In this document: positions 6,993 to 16,286 of the stretch, in pieces | Position numbering within the stretch: position 1 is the first letter of the stretch | Layout: the number at the start of each line of letters is the position of its first letter | Notes under the pieces: model-generated | Seen by the model: the letters and a program-made list of their open reading frames with translations, nothing else | Databases searched by the model: none | What the model was told of the DNA's origin: nothing | Program-made: the position numbers and the translations under genes | Origin: JBFWQM01 sp050249455 | GTDB taxonomy: Bacteria; Pseudomonadota; Alphaproteobacteria; MPNO01; VGEU01 | Direction: 5' to 3' | Length of the DNA: 56,045 nucleotides | NCBI GenBank assembly: GCA_050249455.1 | Contig: JBFWQM010000007.1 | Location: 1 to 56,045 of the forward strand

Positions 6993-9947
6993 ATGGCTCC
7001 GATCGCCGATGCCCTCATCCGCGACCCCGACCGCTACCCGCGTCCGGCATCCGAGACCGATGCCGACCGGGGGCTGGCGCAATGGGCGGAAGCGGCCGCC
7101 GCCGAACCGGCGCTGGCCGCCGTCGCCGACGACCCGCTGGGCCGCCGCCTGCTGTGCGCGGTGTTCGGCAACAGCCCGTATCTCACGCGCCTGCTCCTCA
7201 GCGACCCGGGGTATGCGACGTTCCTGTTCGACGCCGGCCCGGATGCGGCGCTCGCCCGCGCCCTCGACGCAATGCGCGCCGAACCGCCCGGTTCCCTCGA
7301 CACCGCGGCGCTCATGCGGACCTTGCGGCGGGCGAAGCGGCAGGCGTCGCTGGCGATCGGGCTCGCCGATGTCGCGGAATCATGGGGCGGAGCGCAGGTC
7401 ACCGTCGCCTTGTCCAGCACCGCGGAAACGGCCCTGAAGGCCGCGACGGCGCATCTCCTGTCGCGCGCGCATGCCGCCAACGACCTCCGCCTTGCCCATC
7501 CCGACGATCCCGAGCGCGACTCCGGCCTGATCGTCCTGGGGATGGGAAAGCTCGGCGCATGCGAGCTGAACTACTCGAGCGATATCGATCTGGTCATTCT
7601 CTACGATCACGAACGCACCGTCTACACCGGCAAGGACAGCCTGTCGCGCTGCATGGTTCGGCTGGCCAGGGAACTGGTGCGGGTGATGGAGGAGCGCACC
7701 GGCGACGGCTACGTCTTCCGCACCGACCTCCGGCTGCGGCCCGACCCGGCGTCCACGCCGCTCGCCGTCTCGGTGATCGCCGCCGAGACCTATTACGAGA
7801 GCACCGGCCAGAACTGGGAGCGGGCGGCGATGATCAAGGCCCGCCCGGTCGCCGGCGACCTCGCCGCCGGCAGGCGGTTCGTGGACTACCTGCGGCCGTT
7901 CCTGTGGCGGCGCAACCTCGATTTCGCCGCCATCCAGGACATCCATTCGATCAAGCGCCAGATCAACGCCCACAAGGGTGGCGCGGCGATCGCCATCCGC
8001 GGCCACAACGTCAAGCTGGGCCGCGGCGGCATCCGCGAGATCGAGTTCTTCGCCCAGACCCAGCAGCTGATCTGGGGCGGCCGAGACCCGGCGCTGCGGC
8101 TGGCCCAGACCTGCCCGGCGCTGGAGCGGCTGGCGACGGCCGGCCACATCACCTCCGACGTCGCGGCGCGACTGACCTACGCCTACTGGTTCCTGCGCCG
8201 GCTGGAGCATCGGCTCCAGATGGCCGACGACCAGCAGACCCATACGCTGCCGGAAGACGACGCCGGGCTCGACCGGATCGCCGCGTTCATGGGCTTCGCC
8301 GACGCCGGGAGCTTCTGCGGGACGCTGGAGTCCGTCCTGCGGCTGGTGGAGGAGGAGTACGCCCACCTGTTCGAGGAGGCGCCCGACCTGTCCGGCCCCG
8401 GCAACCTGGTGTTCACCGGGGCGGACGACGATCCGGAGACGCTCAACACCCTGACCGGCCTGGGCTATCAGGCGCCGTCGACGGTGGCGGCGGTGGTGCG
8501 CGGCTGGCACCACGGGCGCTATCGCGCCACGCGGTCGACCCGGGCCAAGGAGATCCTGACCGAGCTGATGCCGAGCCTGCTCGCCGCCCTCGGCCGCACC
8601 GCCGACCCCGACGCGGCGCTGCGCAAGTTCGACGAATTCCTCGCCGGGCTGCCGGCGGGGGTCCAGCTGTTCTCCCTGCTGCACAGCCGGCCGGGCCTGC
8701 TCGACCTCCTGGCCGCGATCATGGGCTCCACCCCGCGCCTCGCCGAATGGCTGTCGCGCTACCCGGCTCTCCTGGACGCCATCCTGGGCGCCGGCGGGCT
8801 GGACCCGGACTCCGACCCGGCCTCGCTCGACGCCGAGGTCGCGACGGTGCTGGAGCAGGCGCGCGACTTCCAGGACGTGCTCGACGGGCTGCGACGGTGG
8901 AACAGCGAGCGGATCTTCCGCATCGGCGTGCGGATGATCGAGGGCTCGATCGACCCGGAGACCGCCGGCACTGCGCTCGCCGGCACGGCCGACGCCGTCC
9001 TGCGGGCCGTCCTGCCGGCGGTGGAACGCGATTTCGCGCGCCAGCACGGCCGCATCCCCGGCGCCGGCATCGCCATCATCGCGTTCGGCAAGCTCGGCGG
9101 GCGCGAGATGATGGTCGGCTCCGACCTGGACCTGGTGTTCGTCTACGACGCCGGCGACGCGGCCGAAGCGTCCGACGGCGCGCGGCCGCTGACGCCGGGG
9201 CACTACTACTCGCGGCTCAGCCACCGGCTGATCGGCGCCATCACCGCGCCGACCGCGGAAGGCAAGCTCTACGAGGTCGACATGCGGCTGCGCCCGTCGG
9301 GCAATGCCGGGCCGATCGCCAGCGCGCTCGCCGCCTTCGCGCAGTACCACCAGGAGGCGGCGTGGACATGGGAGCACATGGCGCTGACCCGCGCCCGGGT
9401 CGTCGCCGGCCCGCCCGGCCTCGCCCGGCGGATCGACTCCGCGGTGCGCGCCGCCCTGGCGGCGCCGCGCGATGCGGACAAGCTGGTGCGCGACGTCGCG
9501 GACATGCGCGCTCGCATGGCGCGCGAGCTCAAGCCCAAGTCGCTGTGGGACGTCAAGCACCTGCGCGGCGGGCTGGTGGACGTCGAGTTCATCGCCCAGT
9601 ATTTGCAGCTTCGCCATGCGGCGGAGCGGCCGGAGATACTGTCCACCAACACATCGGCGGCGCTGGCGCGGCTCGCCGACGCCGGCTTCCTGGAGCCCGG
9701 CACGGCGCAGGAGCTGATCGCGGCGGTGCGGCTGTGGCGGCAGGTGCAGGGCATCTTGCGGCTCAGCCTGACCGGCGATTTCGACGAAGCCAGCGCGCCG
9801 GAGGGCCTGAAGCGGCTGCTCGCCCGCGCGTCCGGCGCGGTTGACTTCATGGCGCTGCGCGACACCATCACCGCCACCGCGGAAAGCGCCCACGCCCACT
9901 TCGTGCGACTGATCGAGGCGCCGGCGGCCGAGCAAGGGAGGACCTGA
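6993..9947 (+). CDS. glnE: bifunctional glutamine synthetase adenylyltransferase/deadenylase
   Basis: 984 residues, the usual GlnE length. It adds and removes AMP on the glutamine synthetase tyrosine in response to P-II signals. Two nucleotidyltransferase domains are visible. The first carries GKLG at 185-188 with SSDIDLV, and the second carries GKLGG near 699 with GSDLDLVFVYD. Each is followed by an R-L-R-P motif (DLRLRPDP, DMRLRPSGNAGP). The ATG at 6993 gives the expected N-terminus; longer frames run antisense through the AsmA-like gene. Three bases separate its stop from the peroxiredoxin ATG, so the two are likely cotranscribed. Confidence 0.95.
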   Translation: MAPIADALIRDPDRYPRPASETDADRGLAQWAEAAAAEPALAAVADDPLGRRLLCAVFGNSPYLTRLLLSDPGYATFLFDAGPDAALARALDAMRAEPPGSLDTAALMRTLRRAKRQASLAIGLADVAESWGGAQVTVALSSTAETALKAATAHLLSRAHAANDLRLAHPDDPERDSGLIVLGMGKLGACELNYSSDIDLVILYDHERTVYTGKDSLSRCMVRLARELVRVMEERTGDGYVFRTDLRLRPDPASTPLAVSVIAAETYYESTGQNWERAAMIKARPVAGDLAAGRRFVDYLRPFLWRRNLDFAAIQDIHSIKRQINAHKGGAAIAIRGHNVKLGRGGIREIEFFAQTQQLIWGGRDPALRLAQTCPALERLATAGHITSDVAARLTYAYWFLRRLEHRLQMADDQQTHTLPEDDAGLDRIAAFMGFADAGSFCGTLESVLRLVEEEYAHLFEEAPDLSGPGNLVFTGADDDPETLNTLTGLGYQAPSTVAAVVRGWHHGRYRATRSTRAKEILTELMPSLLAALGRTADPDAALRKFDEFLAGLPAGVQLFSLLHSRPGLLDLLAAIMGSTPRLAEWLSRYPALLDAILGAGGLDPDSDPASLDAEVATVLEQARDFQDVLDGLRRWNSERIFRIGVRMIEGSIDPETAGTALAGTADAVLRAVLPAVERDFARQHGRIPGAGIAIIAFGKLGGREMMVGSDLDLVFVYDAGDAAEASDGARPLTPGHYYSRLSHRLIGAITAPTAEGKLYEVDMRLRPSGNAGPIASALAAFAQYHQEAAWTWEHMALTRARVVAGPPGLARRIDSAVRAALAAPRDADKLVRDVADMRARMARELKPKSLWDVKHLRGGLVDVEFIAQYLQLRHAAERPEILSTNTSAALARLADAGFLEPGTAQELIAAVRLWRQVQGILRLSLTGDFDEASAPEGLKRLLARASGAVDFMALRDTITATAESAHAHFVRLIEAPAAEQGRT

Positions 9948-9949
9948 CG

Positions 9950-10414
9950 ATGACGGTCAATGTGGGCGACAAGGCCCCGGATTTCACGCTGCCGTCCGAC
10001 GGCGGCGGCAAGGTCTCCCTCAAGTCGCTCAGGGGCAAGAAGGTCGTGCTCTACTTCTATCCGAAGGACGACACGCCCGGCTGCACCACCGAGGCCTGCA
10101 GCTTCCGCGACGCGATGCCCGACTTCCGCAAGGTCGACGCGGTCATCATCGGCATCTCGAAGGACAGCGTCGCGCGCCACGACAAGTTCAGGGCCAAGTA
10201 CAACCTGCCCTTCGCGCTGGCCTCCGACGAAGACGGCGAGATCGTCGAGGCCTACGGCTCGTGGGTCGAGAAGAGCCTCTACGGCAAAAAGTACATGGGC
10301 ATCGACCGCTCGACCTTCCTGATCGACGGCAAGGGCGTGATCCGCAACATCTGGCGCAAGGTCAAGGTCAACGGCCACGTCGAGGACGTGCTGAAGGCCG
10401 CGAAGGCGCTGTAG
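9950..10414 (+). CDS. bcp: thioredoxin-dependent peroxiredoxin, Bcp/PrxQ type
   Basis: 154 residues. Reduces hydroperoxides using thioredoxin. The motif YPKDDTPGCTTEAC gives a peroxidatic C45 and a resolving C50, the spacing of atypical two-cysteine PrxQ enzymes. The fold ends normally with a helix after IRNIWRKVKVNGH. GGAGGACCTGACG precedes the ATG, and its ribosome site lies inside the glnE 3' end, supporting translational coupling. Confidence 0.93.
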   Translation: MTVNVGDKAPDFTLPSDGGGKVSLKSLRGKKVVLYFYPKDDTPGCTTEACSFRDAMPDFRKVDAVIIGISKDSVARHDKFRAKYNLPFALASDEDGEIVEAYGSWVEKSLYGKKYMGIDRSTFLIDGKGVIRNIWRKVKVNGHVEDVLKAAKAL

Positions 10415-10418
10415 CGGC

Positions 10419-11618
10419 TCAGGCCCGCCGCGCGCGCAGATACGGCACTGAACCGGCCATCAGGGCGCCGAGGGCGCCGGCGAGCGCGATCGCCATCATC
10501 GGGTACGGCGTCCCGTCGGAGGTCAGGCCGAAGATCTGCGTCATCGCCGCCGAGAAGGCGAACTGCATGAAGACGGCGATGCCGGAGGCGGTGCCGGCAA
10601 GCGTGCGGTCGATGCCCATCGCGCCGGTCTGCGCCGAGGGCAGCGACAGCCCCTGCGCGAAGGTGACGAAGAACCCCGGCACGAACAGGGTCAACGGCAC
10701 CAGCAGGTCGGCCAGCACGAAGAAGGCCTCCGCGATCGCCGCGACGACCAGCACCAGCGAGCCGACCAGCACCATCGTCTCGCGCCGGACGCGCCCGCCG
10801 ATGCGGCCGGCGATGAAGCTGCCGCTGAGAAATCCGAGCGGGAACGCCAGGAAGTAGAGGCCGTACTCGGTCGCCGGGCGCTGCAGGTAGTCCTTCATCA
10901 CGAACGACGCGCCCGCCGCCATGGTGAAGAACACGCCGGTCGCGAAGCCCATCTGGAGGACATAGCCCGAGAAGGTGGCGTTGGCGAACAGCCGCCGGTA
11001 GCCGAGCAGCAGCCGGTGCAGGCTGACCGCCGCGCGCTGCGCCGGCCGCGTCTCGAACGCCGCGACCCACACCAGCACCGCGATCGCCGCGCCGAAGCCG
11101 AGCGCCAGCACGAACACGCTGCGCCAGCCGAACAGGTCCACCAGCAGCCCGCCCAGCGGCGGCGCGATCATCGGCCCCAGCGTGTAGGCCATCGTGAGGT
11201 AGGCGAGCGTGCGGACCAGCCGTTCCGGCGGGAACACGTCGTGCGCCATGGTGCGCGACAGGGTGATGCCGCAGGCGGCGCCGACCGCCTGCAGCGCGCG
11301 CCCGGCCAGCAGCACCTCGATCCGCCATGCGACGGCCGAGAGCGCCGTCCCGGCCAGGAACAGCCCGACCCCGGTCAGCAGCAGCGGGCGCCGCCCGTAG
11401 CGGTCCGACAGGGTGCCGTAGACCAGCGTCATCGCCGCCATGATCAGGAGCACCAGCGACGCCGCGGCCTGCGCCAGCGCGTCGGATATGCCGAACGCCG
11501 CGCGCACCGCCGGCATCGCCGGGAAGAAGATGTGCACGGCAAGCGGCGCCAGGAAGCTGATCGACGCCAGCGCGGCGACGAACGGCAGGCCGGGATGCGA
11601 GGCGGCGGTTCTTTGCAT
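10419..11618 (-). CDS. MFS drug resistance transporter, Bcr/CflA type
   Basis: 399 residues with about 12 hydrophobic segments. The motif between segments 2 and 3 is GTLSDRYGRRPLL, the MFS motif A. Segment 4-5 shows GAACGITLSRTMAHDVF followed by LAYLTMAYTLGPMIAPPLGG, typical of the Bcr/CflA drug-proton antiporters. It converges on bcp with a 4-base gap, and upstream it is separated from the E2 gene by a palindromic repeat. The exported compound cannot be predicted. Confidence 0.85.
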   Translation of the reverse strand: MQRTAASHPGLPFVAALASISFLAPLAVHIFFPAMPAVRAAFGISDALAQAAASLVLLIMAAMTLVYGTLSDRYGRRPLLLTGVGLFLAGTALSAVAWRIEVLLAGRALQAVGAACGITLSRTMAHDVFPPERLVRTLAYLTMAYTLGPMIAPPLGGLLVDLFGWRSVFVLALGFGAAIAVLVWVAAFETRPAQRAAVSLHRLLLGYRRLFANATFSGYVLQMGFATGVFFTMAAGASFVMKDYLQRPATEYGLYFLAFPLGFLSGSFIAGRIGGRVRRETMVLVGSLVLVVAAIAEAFFVLADLLVPLTLFVPGFFVTFAQGLSLPSAQTGAMGIDRTLAGTASGIAVFMQFAFSAAMTQIFGLTSDGTPYPMMAIALAGALGALMAGSVPYLRARRA

Positions 11619-11670
11619 GGAGCGGACTGGGGTGCGGCCGGCGTCAGACGGGGGAATGCAGCGATGGCGC

Positions 11671-11776
11671 GGCCACCCACCTCACCCTCCCCGCCGCGTT
11701 GCGGCGGGCCCCGTCCCTCTCCCCCCTGACAGGGCGGAGAGGGCGCGCGCGCAGCGAGCGGGTGAGGCGGGTGGCC
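11671..11776. repeat. palindromic intergenic repeat, copy 1
   Basis: The ends are a 17-base inverted repeat with one mismatch (GGCCACCCACCTCACCC facing GGGTGAGGCGGGTGGCC). Inside are two smaller hairpins, one around GCCGCGTTGCGGC and one around CTCTCCCCCC-TGACA-GGGCGGAGAG. It fills the space between the E2 stop and the MFS start. Its right half matches the elements at 20465 and 45524. Confidence 0.7.
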
Positions 11777-11789
11777 CTGCTGCCGGTCT

Positions 11790-12893
11790 TCATGCCGGAA
11801 TCTTCAGATCCGCGGCCAGCGCGGCGAGGAAGCCGGCCGCCTCGCCGCCGTTGACGACGCGGTGGTCGAAGGTGAGCGAGATCGGCATCATCCGGCGCAC
11901 CGCCGGGGCGTCGTCCACCGCGACGACGCGTTTGGCGATGCGGCCGGCGCCGATGATGGCGACCTGCGGCGGGATGACCACCAAAGCGGCGAAGCGGCCG
12001 GCGCCGAACAGGCCGAAATTGGACAGGGTGATGGTGGCGCCGCGCATCTCCTCCGCCGGGATCTGGCGGGCGGCGATGGCCTGCTTCATCGCCTCGACGC
12101 CGCGGCGCAGGTCGGCCTCGCTGCGTCCCCCGATGTCGCGCATCACCGGCACGAACAGGCCGTCGTCGGTGTGGACCGCGATGCCGAGGTCGACCTTGCG
12201 GTGCAGCCGCCGGCTGCCTTCGCGGCTGTCGAACCAGGCGTTCAGCGCCGGCTGCGCCGCGCAGGCGGCGGCGATGGCGCGGATCAGGCGGATCGTCACA
12301 TCGGCGCCGCCGGCCCATGCATCGACGTCCACCTCGTCAACGACGGTGGTGGGCACCACCTCGGCATGCGACTGCGCCATCTTCTGCGCCATGACGCGGC
12401 GGACGCCGCGCAGCGGCTCGGGCGGCACCATCTCGGACAGCGACTGCGCCACGCGCTCGACGTCCGCGGCGGTGATCGCGCCTTCCGGGCCGCTCGCGTC
12501 GACGGCGGCGAGGTCGACGCCGAGCTTGCGCGCCAGCGCGCGCACCGCCGGCGTCGCCTTGACGCGCACCGGCGCCGCGGTCTCGCCCACCGTGGTCTCG
12601 TCGATGCGCTGGGACTCGCGCGCGAGCTCGCCGACGATGCCGCCGGAATCCACCGGCGCGGCGGTGTCGAACTCCACCAGCGGCGCGCCGATCTTCACCA
12701 CCTGGCCGGGCGCGGCGTGCAGCTTCACCACGCGGCCCGCCGCCGGCGCCGGGATCTCCACCACCGCCTTGTCCGTCTCGACCGACACCAGCGGCTGGTC
12801 GGCGACGACGTGGGCGCCGGGCTCCACGTGCCAGCTCACGATCTCGGCCTCGTGCAGGCCCTCGCCGAGGTCGGGCAGCTTGAAGGTTGTCAT
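11790..12893 (-). CDS. 2-oxoacid dehydrogenase E2 component (dihydrolipoamide acyltransferase)
   Basis: 367 residues from the ATG at 12893; a TTG two codons upstream is less likely. Domain order: a lipoyl domain (about 1-75, lysine in ETDKAVVEIP), a peripheral subunit-binding domain (about 115-155, TPAVRALARKLGVDL) and a catalytic acyltransferase core. The core ends in SLTFDHRVVNGGEAAGF, where the usual catalytic motif HRxxDG has Asn instead of Asp. Last gene of the E1alpha-E1beta-E2 operon. A branched-chain or pyruvate complex is possible; the E1 organisation favours the heterotetrameric type. Confidence 0.88.
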   Translation of the reverse strand: MTTFKLPDLGEGLHEAEIVSWHVEPGAHVVADQPLVSVETDKAVVEIPAPAAGRVVKLHAAPGQVVKIGAPLVEFDTAAPVDSGGIVGELARESQRIDETTVGETAAPVRVKATPAVRALARKLGVDLAAVDASGPEGAITAADVERVAQSLSEMVPPEPLRGVRRVMAQKMAQSHAEVVPTTVVDEVDVDAWAGGADVTIRLIRAIAAACAAQPALNAWFDSREGSRRLHRKVDLGIAVHTDDGLFVPVMRDIGGRSEADLRRGVEAMKQAIAARQIPAEEMRGATITLSNFGLFGAGRFAALVVIPPQVAIIGAGRIAKRVVAVDDAPAVRRMMPISLTFDHRVVNGGEAAGFLAALAADLKIPA

Positions 12894-12910
12894 GCGCAAC
12901 GGTCCCCGTC

Positions 12911-13906
12911 TCAGCCGAACTTCACCACGCGCCGCGCCGCCGCGACGATGCGGCGCTCGGAGGGAATGTAGGCGTTCTCGAGCTTGGGCAAGGGGACGAC
13001 CGTGTCGTAACCGGCGACCCGGACGACCGGCGCGAGCAGCGACAAAAGCCCGTGCTCGGCGACCAGCGCGGCGACCTCCGCGCCGACGCCCGCCGTCAGC
13101 GCCGCCTCGTGGACGATGACGCAGCGGCCGGTCTTGGCGACCGAGTCGAGGATGGTCCTGGAATCGAGCGGCTTCAGGGTCGCGACGTCGATCACTTCCG
13201 CCGCGATGCCTTCGGCCGCCAGCGTGTCGGCCGCCGCCATCGTCTCCTTAACGCAGGCGCCCCAGGTCACCAGCGTCACGTCGGTCCCCTCGCGCAGCAC
13301 GAAGCAGACGTCGAGCGGCAGCGCCTTGCCGTCGTCGGGCACGGCCTCGCGCACCGCGCGGTAGAGGCGGGTCGGCTCCAGGAAGATCACCGGGTCGGGG
13401 TCGCGGATCGCCGCCAGCAAGAGGCCGTAGGCGCGCGCCGGCGACGACGGCACCACCACCCGCAGGCCGGGGGTGTGGACGAACATCGCCTCGGTGCTCT
13501 CCGAATGGTGCTCGGGCGCGCGGATGCCGGCGCCGGTCGGCATCCGCACCACCATCGGGCACGACAGCCGGCCGCGGGTGCGGTTGCGCAGGCGGGTGGC
13601 GTGGTTCACCACCTGGTCGACGATCGGGTAGGCGAAGCCCATGAACTGGATCTCGGCGACCGGCTTCATCCCCGCGCCGGCCATGCCGACGGCGAGCCCG
13701 GCGATCATCGCCTCCGCGAGCGGCGTGTCGACCACGCGCTGCGGCCCGAAGCGGTCGAGCAGGCCGAGGGTGGCGCGGAACACGCCGCCGTCCTTGCCGA
13801 CGTCCTCGCCCAGCACCACCACGCCGTCGTCGTCTGCCATGGCGCGGTGCAGCGCGCGGTTGACCGCGCCGACCAGCGTGATGTCGTCGCTGTCGGCGTC
13901 AGCCAT
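12911..13906 (-). CDS. 2-oxoacid dehydrogenase E1 component, beta subunit
   Basis: 331 residues from the ATG at 13906 (MADADSDDITL), which overlaps the alpha-subunit stop by eight bases; longer starts would run further into that gene. Transketolase-like pyrimidine-binding domain with VVLGEDVGKDGGVFRAT, VDTPLAEAMIAGLAVGMA, EIQFMGFAYPIVDQ and the C-terminal domain with VTLVTWGA. Pairs with the alpha subunit to form the ThDP-dependent decarboxylase of a pyruvate or branched-chain 2-oxoacid complex. Translational coupling to E1alpha is implied by the overlap. Confidence 0.9.
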   Translation of the reverse strand: MADADSDDITLVGAVNRALHRAMADDDGVVVLGEDVGKDGGVFRATLGLLDRFGPQRVVDTPLAEAMIAGLAVGMAGAGMKPVAEIQFMGFAYPIVDQVVNHATRLRNRTRGRLSCPMVVRMPTGAGIRAPEHHSESTEAMFVHTPGLRVVVPSSPARAYGLLLAAIRDPDPVIFLEPTRLYRAVREAVPDDGKALPLDVCFVLREGTDVTLVTWGACVKETMAAADTLAAEGIAAEVIDVATLKPLDSRTILDSVAKTGRCVIVHEAALTAGVGAEVAALVAEHGLLSLLAPVVRVAGYDTVVPLPKLENAYIPSERRIVAAARRVVKFG

Positions 13907-15023
13907 CGGCGTCCTCCGCCAGCCGCGCGCGCTGGTCGGCATAGGCGGCCGGCAGGGTGGCGTAGAGGTGATCGAACATGTCGGTCGGCCGCGGCGGCGG
14001 CAGCGCCAGATAGGCGTCGCGCGCCGCGTCGATCTCCGCCTTCACGGCGTTGATAAGCGCCTCCTCGTCGTCCTTGGTCCACCAGCCCCTCGCGCCGAGA
14101 AAACTGCGCAGCCGCACCAGCGGGTCGAGCGCCCAGTGCGCGCTGACCTCCGCCTCGGTGCGGTAGCGGGTCGCGTCGTCGGCGGTGGTGTGGTCGGACA
14201 GCCGGTAGGTCAGCAGCTCGATCAGCCGAGGTCCGCCGCCGGCGCGCGCCGCCTCCACCGCCTCGCCGACGACATGGCGGACGGCGATGATGTCGTTGCC
14301 GTCGGCCTGCTCGCCCGGGATGCCGGCGGCGATCGCCTTCTGGGCCAGCGTCTCGGCGGCCGACTGCGCGGCGCGCGGCACCGAGATCGCCCAGCCGTTG
14401 TTGACCACCACGAAGACGGCCGGCAGCTTCCACACGCCGGCGACGTTGATCGCCTCGTAGAAGTCGCCTTTCGAGGTCGCGCCATCGCCGAGCACGCAGA
14501 CCGCGACCCGCTTCTCGCCGCGGCGCTGGAACGCGAAGGCGGCGCCGGCGGCATGGGGCACATGGCTGGCGATCGGGATCGAGGGCGGGAAGTCGGCGCG
14601 CGGGCCCTTCCAGTCGTAGCCGCGCTCGTCGCCGGACCACATCTGGAACAGCTCGACCAGGGTGACGCCGCGGCACAGGAACGTCCCCTGCTCGCGGTAG
14701 GTCGCGAACAGCACGTCCTCGGGCTTCATCGCGGCGCCGATGCCGACGCTTGCCGCTTCCTGGCCCAGCGAGGACGGGAAGGTGCCGAGCTGGCCGGTCC
14801 GCTGCAGCGAGACGGCGCGCGCGTCGAATTGCCGCGTCATGTGCATGGCGCGGTACATCGCGACCAGCCCCTCGCGGTCCTCGCCCAGGGGCGGCAGCGG
14901 GCCGAGCGGCCGGCCGTCCTTGTCGAGGAAGCCGCGCCGCGCGATCTCGAACCGCGCGACCACGCGCGATTGCGGACCCGCCGGCGTCGGACCTGGCTCG
15001 GCGGCGTCGGGCGCGGCCGTCAT
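13899..15023 (-). CDS. 2-oxoacid dehydrogenase E1 component, alpha subunit
   Basis: 374 residues from the ATG at 15023, chosen because GGGAG sits seven bases upstream; the frame runs 19 codons further without a ribosome site. ThDP-binding motif GDGATSKGDFYEA ending in VVVNNGWAIS is intact (GDG to NN). The LSDHTTADDATRYR segment is the phosphorylation-loop region of BCKDH/PDH alpha subunits. First gene of the three-gene operon; no dihydrolipoamide dehydrogenase (E3) is adjacent, so E3 must come from elsewhere. Confidence 0.9.
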   Translation of the reverse strand: MTAAPDAAEPGPTPAGPQSRVVARFEIARRGFLDKDGRPLGPLPPLGEDREGLVAMYRAMHMTRQFDARAVSLQRTGQLGTFPSSLGQEAASVGIGAAMKPEDVLFATYREQGTFLCRGVTLVELFQMWSGDERGYDWKGPRADFPPSIPIASHVPHAAGAAFAFQRRGEKRVAVCVLGDGATSKGDFYEAINVAGVWKLPAVFVVVNNGWAISVPRAAQSAAETLAQKAIAAGIPGEQADGNDIIAVRHVVGEAVEAARAGGGPRLIELLTYRLSDHTTADDATRYRTEAEVSAHWALDPLVRLRSFLGARGWWTKDDEEALINAVKAEIDAARDAYLALPPPRPTDMFDHLYATLPAAYADQRARLAEDADG

Positions 15024-15170
15024 CGCGATCTCCCTGCAGACACGGAATCGAAACGTGGGCACGCCTGCGCGCGCGCGCAAGTCGCGGCGCGACGCAGGCA
15101 GCGACCTTAGGCGGCGGGCCGACTCGGGTCAACGCGACGGCCGGCCGCCATGATGCAGCGCAGCAATGGG

Positions 15171-16286
15171 TCAGGGCGCGGGCGCGCGTTCGGTCGGCGC
15201 GGCGGGTGCGGGGCGCGGCGTCTTGCCCTTCAGCTTGAAGACGAAGCTGATCACCTCCGCCACGGCCTTGTAGTGCTCCTGCGGGATCTCCTCGTCGATC
15301 TCGACCGTGGCGTAGAGCGCCTGGGCGAGCGGCTTGTTCTCGACGATCGGGATGCCGTGCGCCTTGGCGACCTCGCGGATGCGCAGCGCCAGGCTGTCGG
15401 CGCCCTTGGCGATCACCAGCGGCGCCGTCATCTTGTGCAGCTCGTATTTCAGCGCGATGGCGAAGTGGGTCGGGTTGGTCACCACCACCGCCGCCTCCGG
15501 CACCCGCGCCATCATGCGCCGGCGCGCCCGCTCCTGGCGGATCTGCTTCAGCTTGCCCTTGATGTGCGGATCGCCTTCAGTCTGCTTGAACTCCTCCTTC
15601 AGCTCCTGGCGCGACATGCGCATCTCCTTCAGGAACTTGAAGCGCTGGAACAGGTAGTCGAGGATCGCGACGACGGTCACCACCGCGACGACGCCAACCA
15701 GGAGCCGCACCGTCAGCGAATAGGTGCGGTCCATCATGGTGACGACGTCGCTCATGACGAGCTGCTCGATGTCCTTGAGCGACGGCGCGACCAGCATGGT
15801 GCCCACCGCGCCGACGATGGCAATCTTCGCAAGTCCCTTCAGGAACTCGACCACCGAACGCGACGAGAAGATGCGCTTGACGCCGGCGAGCGGCGAGATC
15901 TTCTCGAGCTTGGGCTTGATCGGCTCGGCGGACACCACGAGCCCGCTCTGCAGCAGCGAGGCGCCGACCGCGGCGAGAACCAGGATGACCAGCGGCGCGA
16001 TCAGGACCAGCATCGCGTCGCCGAGCAGCGCCGTGGCGACGGCCATCGCGCCGCCGCGATCGACGGAAATCTCGCCGCTCTTCTCCAGGACGGCGGCGAA
16101 GCGATGCGACAGGGTGTGGGCCATGCCGGGCGCCAGCATCGCCACGACGATCGTGGCCGCGATGATCACGAACCAGTGGTTGACCTCGCGCGAGGAGACG
16201 ACCTGGCCCTTCTGCCGCGCGTCCTCCAGCCGGCGCGGTGTCGGGTCTTCTGTTTTCTGTGAATCGTCGTTGTCGCTCTCGGCCAT
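15171..16286 (-). CDS. flhB: flagellar export switch protein FlhB
   Basis: 371 residues. Inner-membrane component of the flagellar type III export gate that switches substrate class from rod/hook to filament. Four hydrophobic segments lie between about residues 38 and 215, followed by a cytoplasmic domain with the autocleavage motif N271-P-T-H. The N-terminus shows KTEDPTPRRLEDARQKGQV, a family hallmark. Its ATG overlaps the fliR stop by one base. Last gene of flgB-flgC-fliE-fliQ-fliR-flhB. Confidence 0.96.
   Translation of the reverse strand: MAESDNDDSQKTEDPTPRRLEDARQKGQVVSSREVNHWFVIIAATIVVAMLAPGMAHTLSHRFAAVLEKSGEISVDRGGAMAVATALLGDAMLVLIAPLVILVLAAVGASLLQSGLVVSAEPIKPKLEKISPLAGVKRIFSSRSVVEFLKGLAKIAIVGAVGTMLVAPSLKDIEQLVMSDVVTMMDRTYSLTVRLLVGVVAVVTVVAILDYLFQRFKFLKEMRMSRQELKEEFKQTEGDPHIKGKLKQIRQERARRRMMARVPEAAVVVTNPTHFAIALKYELHKMTAPLVIAKGADSLALRIREVAKAHGIPIVENKPLAQALYATVEIDEEIPQEHYKAVAEVISFVFKLKGKTPRPAPAAPTERAPAP

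Noticed and set aside
7380..9935. 851-codon frame on the minus strand across glnE
   Set aside because: No domain or family pattern; composition is that of an antisense shadow of a well-conserved gene.
11671..11776. CRISPR or tandem-repeat array
   Set aside because: The repeats are nested palindromes in single elements, not regularly spaced direct repeats.
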